Shown: piece after piece, positions 63,252 to 64,000 of the stretch | How the letters are laid out: every line of letters starts with the position of its first letter | Position numbering within the stretch: the stretch's first letter is position 1 | Origin: Flavobacteriaceae bacterium | GTDB lineage: Bacteria; Bacteroidota; Bacteroidia; Flavobacteriales; Flavobacteriaceae | NCBI GenBank assembly: GCA_026988355.1 | Contig: JALSLK010000071.1 | Coordinates: forward strand, 62,001 to 126,000 | Direction of reading: 5' to 3' | DNA: 64,000 nucleotides | Program-made: the position numbers and the translations under genes | The notes under the pieces: generated by a model | What the model saw: the letters and a program-made list of their open reading frames with translations, nothing else | Told to the model about the DNA's origin: nothing | Database searches by the model: none

Positions 63252-63809
63252 CTAAATTAAATCGTCTGTAAAGTGTCCTTTATGTTTTCCTTTTGAGAAT
63301 TTATTATTATTAAAATCTGTTGATTTTCCTTTTGGTATTGATAGACTTTTCCATTCGTTACTCTTTATTATTTTTCCTAAAAAAACAAGTTGTCCTATAT
63401 GATACGCATAATGTGCAAGTTGTCTATTAATAGCTTCTAATATAGTATGGCTTTGGTTTCTAATATAGATGTTCGTATTAAAATTACTCGTATTAATCGA
63501 ATCTAATGCTTTAAACAAACATTTCCATCCGTCATTCCATTTTTCTAATAATTCTACTTTTGTACCTATTACATCTTCAAACTCTAAATCTCTTTTACGC
63601 CATTCTTTTTCTCCATCCGAAATTAAAAAATCCGTCCATCTGGATTTCATATTTCCCCACAAATGATTTACAATAATTGCTATGGAATTACTCTCGGTAT
63701 GATATTGCCAAAACAATTCCTTTTCTTCTAATTGGACAAACGTTTTTTCTCCCAATACCTTATAATACTCGAATTGTTTTGTAATGCTATATAAATAATT
63801 TTCTTGCAT
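63252..63809 (-). CDS. DUF1572 (DinB-like) family protein
   Basis: A 185-residue four-helix-bundle protein of the DinB/YfiT type. The family metal histidines are expected in IVNHLWGNMKSRW and AHYAYHIGQLV. Relatives include thiol-dependent transferases (bacillithiol, mycothiol), but DUF1572 has no assigned reaction. It converges with the HU/SPOR gene and lies just downstream of the partial thioredoxin-type gene. Confidence 0.88.
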   Translation of the reverse strand: MQENYLYSITKQFEYYKVLGEKTFVQLEEKELFWQYHTESNSIAIIVNHLWGNMKSRWTDFLISDGEKEWRKRDLEFEDVIGTKVELLEKWNDGWKCLFKALDSINTSNFNTNIYIRNQSHTILEAINRQLAHYAYHIGQLVFLGKIIKSNEWKSLSIPKGKSTDFNNNKFSKGKHKGHFTDDLI

Positions 63810-63819
63810 ATTATATGGC

Positions 63820-63844
63820 TAACTATTTATCTTATAAATAGTTA
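63820..63844. terminator. Stem-loop between two minus-strand genes
   Basis: A perfect 11-bp inverted repeat (TAACTATTTAT / ATAAATAGTTA) around a 3-base loop CTT. Its right arm contains the stop codon of the partial gene (63842-63844). On the plus strand it is followed by T's; on the minus strand it lacks a T run, so termination there would be weak. Confidence 0.45.
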
Positions 63845-64000
63845 TTTTTTAAAATTTTCAATTCCTTTTTTTAACCAATTCAAATATTTTTCGATATCTG
63901 AATCGTAGGATGCATAGTGTATTAAGTTATCTTCATTATGATCTATAAGTACATAATATGGTTGTGCATTGGCTTTGTATTTTTTCATCTGAAAATCGCT
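63842..64000 (-). CDS. Thioredoxin-type protein, C-terminal end (cut by window end)
   Basis: Read on the minus strand from base 64000 in frame to the TAA at 63844-63842, this gives 52 residues. They contain MKKYKANAQPYYVLIDHNED and then ISTART-like D...YLNWLKKGIENFKK, which is the usual end of Bacteroidota thioredoxin-family proteins of the DsbD/cytochrome c biogenesis kind (NAQPYYVLxD, then a final helix). The active-site part and any membrane domain are outside the window. Family assignment rests on this tail only. Confidence 0.65.
   Translation of the reverse strand, partial: SDFQMKKYKANAQPYYVLIDHNEDNLIHYASYDSDIEKYLNWLKKGIENFKK

Noticed and set aside
1-64000. CRISPR array, insertion-sequence transposase or rRNA operon
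   Set aside because: No regularly spaced repeats, no transposase-like protein and no rRNA sequence were seen on either strand.

Overview
The window is chromosomal DNA of a low-GC Bacteroidota, almost certainly a marine-type Flavobacteriaceae. The evidence is strongly AT-rich DNA, TAnnTTTG promoter boxes with few Shine-Dalgarno sequences, type IX secretion (T9SS) C-terminal signals on two large secreted proteins, and clade-typical families: a GLPGLI protein with a TonB-type receptor, PD40/OmpA proteins, a DUF2723 glycosyltransferase, a BlaI/BlaR1-TonB pair, a bacterial geranylgeranylglyceryl-phosphate synthase and an HU-CCDC81/SPOR protein. The sequence does not allow a genus to be named. No rRNA, prophage, transposase gene or CRISPR array was seen; one tRNA (Gln, TTG) is present.

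Layout. 1-5 kb: end of a thioredoxin-like gene, then a deacetylase/DUF2723 operon on the minus strand. 4.5-5.4 kb: intergenic island with a 265-bp inverted-repeat element, tRNA-Gln with a consensus promoter, and a fragment of a second repeat family. 5.4-14.6 kb: aromatic amino acid hydroxylase, M48 protease, an ABC transporter whose permease is fused to a thioredoxin domain, a long amidophosphoribosyltransferase with a PfkB kinase, and SufE. 15-20.5 kb: a repeat-built surface protein, AhcY, then a plus-strand run PPTase-GNAT-GGGPS-TsaB. 20.8-26.1 kb: a lipoprotein, a nitroreductase/HxlR divergent pair, and a BlaI-BlaR1-TPR operon. 26-41 kb, almost all minus strand: GH3, M23, two tandem PD40-OmpA genes, the run EamA-carbonic anhydrase-YicC-Gmk-NadD, superoxide dismutase, SDR, a CPBP protein, a ferredoxin and a U32 protein. 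41-49 kb, plus strand: T9SS beta-helix protein, DUF2797, MOSC, phytase-like lipoprotein, DUF2339-DUF3999. 49-53.6 kb: TonB-type receptor, GLPGLI protein and a small cysteine-rich secreted peptide, divergent from an XRE regulator. 53.7-64 kb: nuclease-thioesterase-GNAT-aminotransferase operon, a second T9SS cargo, a desaturase, RsmG, MmcQ-like, HU/SPOR, DUF1572, and the end of another thioredoxin-type gene.

Most genes are housekeeping or envelope functions. The parts most worth a second look are the ABC-2 permease-thioredoxin fusion with its ATPase (8.05-11.16 kb), the regulator/peptide/GLPGLI/receptor island (49.4-53.6 kb), two families of short non-coding inverted-repeat elements (ATACCAA-ended: three copies; AACCTGAGTT-ended: one copy plus a probable remnant), and several promoters whose -7 box lies so close to the start codon that the mRNA would have almost no leader.
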